8,870 bases of DNA from Campylobacterota bacterium (GTDB lineage: Bacteria > Campylobacterota > Campylobacteria > Campylobacterales > Sulfurovaceae). The DNA lies in NCBI GenBank assembly GCA_022600655.1, contig JAHZJZ010000301.1, positions 1 through 8,870 of the forward strand. The letters run 5' to 3'. Numbering within the stretch: position 1 is the first letter of the stretch; the number at the start of each line of letters is the position of its first letter. Below the pieces are notes generated by a model that was not told the origin of the DNA, ran no database searches, and saw only the letters and a program-made list of their open reading frames with translations. The translations under genes were made by a program, and so were the position numbers. Below, one piece after another: positions 5,737-8,870 of the stretch.

Positions 5737-7008
5737 ATGATTTTTATTGATGATGTAAGAGCTAATGAAGTAATGGACAGTAGAGGTAACCCTACTGTTC
5801 AAGCAACAGTAAGTCTTAGTGATGGAACTGTTGCATCTGCTATTGTTCCAAGTGGTGCGAGTACAGGTAAAAGAGAAGCCTTAGAGCTACGTGATGGTGG
5901 AAGCCGATACATGGGTAAAGGTGTACTAACCGCGTGTGAAAATGTTAATGAAAAAATTGCCGATGCACTGGTTGGTATCTCTCCATTTAATCAAGCAGAA
6001 GTTGATTTAACCATGAAAGCACTTGATGGTACTAACAACTACTCAGAGCTTGGTGCTAACGCTGTTCTTGGTGTCTCTATGGCTGTAGCACGTGCGGCTG
6101 CACAGAGTCTAAATATGCCTCTTTACAGATACCTTGGTGGAGCCAATGCAGTAACCCTTCCTGTTCCTATGTTTAATATCATTAATGGTGGGGAACACGC
6201 AAACAACTCTGTTGACTTCCAAGAGTATATGATTATGCCTGTTGGATTTACTACATTCTCAGATGGACTTCAAGCTGTAGCAGAAATCTATCAACACCTT
6301 AAAAAAGTAATTGACGATATGGGTGAGAGTACCGCTGTTGGTGATGAGGGTGGATTTGCTCCAAACCTTAAGAGTAATGAAGAGCCACTTCAAGTTATCA
6401 TGGAAGCGATTGATGCGGCTGGATATAAAGCTGGTGAAGAGATTGTTCTTGCTCTTGATGTTGCTGCTTCTGAACTTACTAATGATGAGGGACTTTATGT
6501 TCTTAAATCTGAAAATAGAGAGCTTACCAGTGCAGAGATGGTAGAGTACTATGCTGACCTTTGTGAGAAATATCCTATTACCTCTATTGAAGATGGTCTT
6601 GATGAAGATGACTGGGATGGTTGGAAAATCTTAACTGAGAGACTTGGTGAGAGTGTTCAGTTAGTAGGGGACGATCTTTTTGTAACCAACGTCTCTATTT
6701 TATCTGAAGGAATTGAAAAAGGGATAGCTAACTCTATTTTAATTAAACCAAATCAGATTGGTTCAGTATCTGAGACCATGCAGACCATTAGACTTGCTCA
6801 AAGAAGTGGATACACATGTGTAATGTCACACCGTTCAGGAGAGAGTGAAGATACTTTCATCGCTGACTTTGCTGTAGCACTTAATACAGGTGAGATTAAA
6901 ACAGGTTCAACCGCAAGATCTGATAGAATCGCTAAATATAACCGTCTCTTAGAAATTGAAAGAGAGCTTGGTCAATTTGAATACCTAGGTGCATCAATTT
7001 TTGCATAA
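5737..7008 (+). CDS. eno: Enolase (phosphopyruvate hydratase)
   Basis: Enolase interconverts 2-phosphoglycerate and phosphoenolpyruvate in glycolysis and gluconeogenesis, and is also often part of the RNA degradosome in bacteria. The protein has 423 residues, the normal bacterial length, and all expected active-site parts. They are the mobile loop SGAST (39-43), E163 in FQEYMIMP, the general acid E204 in GDEGGF, and Mg ligands D241 (ALDVAASE), E285 (SIEDGL) and D312 (GDDLFVTN). The catalytic lysine K337 is in ILIKPNQIG, HRS (365-367) closes the site, and K388 is in IKTGS. The ATG has AAGGG 6 nt upstream. It follows recA on the same strand by 60 nt and is followed 6 nt later by the septum-type protein, an order typical of Campylobacterota. 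It reads through without damage, unlike recA next to it. Confidence 0.98.
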   Translation: MIFIDDVRANEVMDSRGNPTVQATVSLSDGTVASAIVPSGASTGKREALELRDGGSRYMGKGVLTACENVNEKIADALVGISPFNQAEVDLTMKALDGTNNYSELGANAVLGVSMAVARAAAQSLNMPLYRYLGGANAVTLPVPMFNIINGGEHANNSVDFQEYMIMPVGFTTFSDGLQAVAEIYQHLKKVIDDMGESTAVGDEGGFAPNLKSNEEPLQVIMEAIDAAGYKAGEEIVLALDVAASELTNDEGLYVLKSENRELTSAEMVEYYADLCEKYPITSIEDGLDEDDWDGWKILTERLGESVQLVGDDLFVTNVSILSEGIEKGIANSILIKPNQIGSVSETMQTIRLAQRSGYTCVMSHRSGESEDTFIADFAVALNTGEIKTGSTARSDRIAKYNRLLEIERELGQFEYLGASIFA

Positions 7009-7014
7009 TAGACT

Positions 7015-7284
7015 ATGATTACTTTTTCAAAAGATATAGAACCCACCATTAAAAAGATAGAAGAGCTTTTTGGGCTCTCTATCAAGATTTTCTTGGCAAC
7101 AGCTCTTGTTGTTATATTTTTAGGGGTCTATGTTGCTAATCTTATCTATGGAAACAACTCTTTAAGTGTCCTCAAAAAATTACAAAGAGAGAAACAAGTG
7201 CTTCACCATGAAATCAACACTTTAAAAAAAGAGAATGCTACACTACATAAAACCTACCTTGAGTGGAGTGATGCAGAGCAGTAG
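7015..7284 (+). CDS. Small FtsB/DivIC-like septum protein
   Basis: This 89-residue single-pass membrane protein has a short charged cytoplasmic N-terminus (1-21), one membrane segment (about 23-44, IFLATALVVIFLGVYVANLI) and then YGNNSL (45-50). An amphipathic coiled coil follows (about 50-83, with leucines at heptad-like spacing, ending in KKENATLHK). This layout is that of septum formation initiators FtsB/DivIC, which bridge the divisome at the cell-division site. Similarity at this length is mostly structural, so the family call is moderate. Its place directly after eno fits the Campylobacterota order. It starts 6 nt after the eno stop and lacks a clear Shine-Dalgarno, so translation is probably coupled to eno. 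It ends 7 nt from the stop of the opposing antiporter gene. Confidence 0.7.
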   Translation: MITFSKDIEPTIKKIEELFGLSIKIFLATALVVIFLGVYVANLIYGNNSLSVLKKLQREKQVLHHEINTLKKENATLHKTYLEWSDAEQ

Positions 7285-7291
7285 AGAACTG

Positions 7292-8443
7292 TTATCTCTT
7301 CGCAATAAACTTTATAGCTATCATAAAGAAAATAACCTCAAGCAGACTGGCTAAAATAATCGCATAATAGTTATGTTCATCTAAAATTCCATGATGATGT
7401 CCTACTGTTGCTGTTGCAACCAAAAGGGTTAATGGCATAGAGAGAGACAAGGCAACGAGTGTTGCATCTTTATACCCAATCAATTTAACTAAAGCTGACG
7501 AAGCCATTAACCTAACCACTATCATTACAATAAGTATTTTAATCGCTGTACCAATAACATCTGAAAAATAAGCATAATCGAATGAAGCCCCTACATGAAT
7601 AAAGAAAATAGGGACTAAAAAACCAAAACCAAAGCTTGACATCTTATGTTCAAGCTCTCGTTTATGATGAAAAAATGTTGAGATAAACAGACCTGCAATA
7701 AAAGCACCAAATGCCAACTCCAGATACAAACCTTGCATAATCACAATCATCATAAAAAAGATACCCATCGCTAAACGTAAATCTTGATCTTTTTCATTAG
7801 CATGTGGCATCATTTTAGCTTTTAACTCTGGGAACCACCAAAAGATAAGACGGAAAAAGTAATATAGTCCTAAAACGATACCTAAAAAACCTACCAAGAG
7901 TAGTATTTTATAAAAGAGTGCTTCACTAAATCCTAAAGCCACAGAGACCTCTAAAATGGTTAATACTGTAATACTAAGTACTTCACCAATAGCCCCAACA
8001 TAGAGTGCCACTTTAATCCACTCTGTATTCTTACCATACTCTTTACTTAAAGAGGCTAAGAGACCAATAGATATAAGGGGCAGTGCAGCCGTGACAATAG
8101 GGTTTAATCCTAATATAAAATGACCTAAAAGAATAGTTGAAGCAGCCAGTATGGCTAAAAAGATTAATGCCTTAATGGTGTAGTCTTTAGGCATTTTAAT
8201 AATGCTTTTCAGATTAACTTCAAGTCCTGCCAAAAACATTAAATATAAAAAACCCACCTCAGCCATAAGGTCAAAGTAGACCTTAGCATCACCACCTCCT
8301 GCTATGATTAGCCCCAAAGGAGCCAACAGTGAACCTAATATAATTTCAATAGGTGCCGTAGGCAGTTTTAAAAAAGTTGATAGATAAGGAGAGAAAACTA
8401 ATATTAAAGAGAGGGTTAATATGAGTGTAATATTACTATCCAT
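7292..8443 (-). CDS. Kef-type (CPA2) cation:proton antiporter, membrane domain only
   Basis: This 383-residue, strongly hydrophobic protein has about 12 membrane segments and the Na+/H+ exchanger fold. It exchanges a monovalent cation (Na+ or K+) for protons across the inner membrane. Family signatures are LMFLAGLEVNLKSI (68-81), ELAFGAFIAGLFIS (242-255) and VPIFFIHVGASFD (277-289). It ends soon after the last helix (IKFIAKR), so there is no cytoplasmic TrkA-N/RCK domain and thus no NAD or glutathione gating of the KefB/KefC kind. In the helix that carries the ion-binding acid, the family's usual QD or ND pair reads G153-E154 (GAIGEVLSI). The ATG overlaps the bioB stop by 8 nt, with only a weak Shine-Dalgarno, so translation is probably coupled to bioB. 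Cation preference cannot be read from the sequence. Confidence 0.9.
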   Translation of the reverse strand: MDSNITLILTLSLILVFSPYLSTFLKLPTAPIEIILGSLLAPLGLIIAGGGDAKVYFDLMAEVGFLYLMFLAGLEVNLKSIIKMPKDYTIKALIFLAILAASTILLGHFILGLNPIVTAALPLISIGLLASLSKEYGKNTEWIKVALYVGAIGEVLSITVLTILEVSVALGFSEALFYKILLLVGFLGIVLGLYYFFRLIFWWFPELKAKMMPHANEKDQDLRLAMGIFFMMIVIMQGLYLELAFGAFIAGLFISTFFHHKRELEHKMSSFGFGFLVPIFFIHVGASFDYAYFSDVIGTAIKILIVMIVVRLMASSALVKLIGYKDATLVALSLSMPLTLLVATATVGHHHGILDEHNYYAIILASLLEVIFFMIAIKFIAKR

Positions 8444-8870
8444 GACAACTGGTTGCCACCTTATACCCTACTCTATCAAGCATTGTTTTGTCTCTGTGTG
8501 GGTCATCACCTGATGTGGTTAAGTAGTCACCGATAACAATAGAGTTTATCCCCGCATCAAACATCGCCTGTTCACTACCACTAAAAATCAGTTCACGTCC
8601 TCCAGCAACCATTAACAGTCTCTCATCACCCAAACGAGTTTTTGCCTCTTTAATAATTTCAAGAGCCTCCTCTTGTGTAATGTTTCTACTTTTAATAGGT
8701 AGTGCAATATTTGGAATATAGAAATTTAAAGGGGTAGACTCTGGTTGTAAACTTACAATAGCATCAAGCAGACTTTTTCTATCTTCAATACTCTCACCCA
8801 TTCCCCAGATACCACCACTACAGAGCTGTAGACCTACCTCTTTGACATTTAGACATGTTTGGTAGCGTTC
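8436..8870 (-). CDS. bioB: Biotin synthase, N-terminal half beyond the window edge
   Basis: BioB is the radical-SAM enzyme that inserts sulfur into dethiobiotin, the last step of biotin synthesis. The visible 144 residues are the C-terminal part. They begin ERYQTCLN and include the cysteine of LCSGGIWGMGES (a [2Fe-2S] ligand, corresponding to C188 in E. coli BioB). GGREL carries the unusual arginine cluster ligand (R260 in E. coli), and AGINSIVIGDYLTTSGDD is typical of the family C-terminus. The frame is open from 8870, so the true start and the CxxxCxxC radical-SAM motif lie to the right of the window; the ATG at 8801 is internal. The protein ends in CHG, and its stop overlaps the start of the antiporter gene by 8 nt. 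Confidence 0.96.
   Translation of the reverse strand, partial: ERYQTCLNVKEVGLQLCSGGIWGMGESIEDRKSLLDAIVSLQPESTPLNFYIPNIALPIKSRNITQEEALEIIKEAKTRLGDERLLMVAGGRELIFSGSEQAMFDAGINSIVIGDYLTTSGDDPHRDKTMLDRVGYKVATSCHG

Noticed and set aside
7283..7299. Bidirectional terminator between the septum protein and antiporter genes
   Set aside because: Only a 5-bp AGAGA/TCTCT stem with an AT-rich loop and no T-run; it overlaps both stop codons and is too weak to call.

Overview
The window looks like chromosomal DNA from a Campylobacterota (epsilonproteobacterial) species of the Sulfurimonas/Sulfurovum type. This rests on low GC content, the recA-eno-small coiled-coil membrane protein order, and the character of RecA, enolase and BioB. 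I would not name a genus without a search. The window divides into a defence-type block on the minus strand (1-4475), a housekeeping block on the plus strand (4628-7284), and a minus-strand pair entering from the right edge (8870-7292).

The left block reads, in transcription order: hsdM (type I DNA methyltransferase), a 206-nt gap filled with REP-like palindromes, hsdS (specificity subunit with two target-recognition domains), a compact HipA-like kinase of the HipA_2 type, and the start of a DUF3037 protein cut by the left edge. No hsdR is present; if it exists it lies beyond position 1 or elsewhere. The spacing (40 nt, then 19 nt with a consensus Shine-Dalgarno) suggests that the kinase/DUF3037 pair is transcribed as the tail of the restriction-modification operon. 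That pair is functionally uncharacterised as far as I know and is the best candidate here for an undescribed defence module.

The hsdM-hsdS gap carries two 29-nt REP-like copies in inverted orientation, differing only by one compensatory base-pair change, plus a third hairpin directly after the hsdM stop. All three start with CGTAGG. In the hsdM-hsdS mRNA the two matching copies could also pair with each other in a duplex that reaches the hsdS Shine-Dalgarno.

hsdM and recA diverge from a 152-nt region with a 27-nt dyad between the two candidate promoters. recA is broken by a single missing base near 5032: its first 135 codons and its last roughly 214 codons are both well conserved but lie in different frames. 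This is either a sequence error or a very recent mutation. eno follows intact with its own extended -10 candidate, then a small FtsB/DivIC-like septum protein only 6 nt after it. That gene converges, 7 nt apart, with a Kef-type cation:proton antiporter, whose start overlaps the end of bioB by 8 nt. bioB is cut by the right edge.

The only non-coding stretch over 150 nt is the REP-filled gap (2326-2531). No tRNA, rRNA, CRISPR array, transposase or attachment site was seen.
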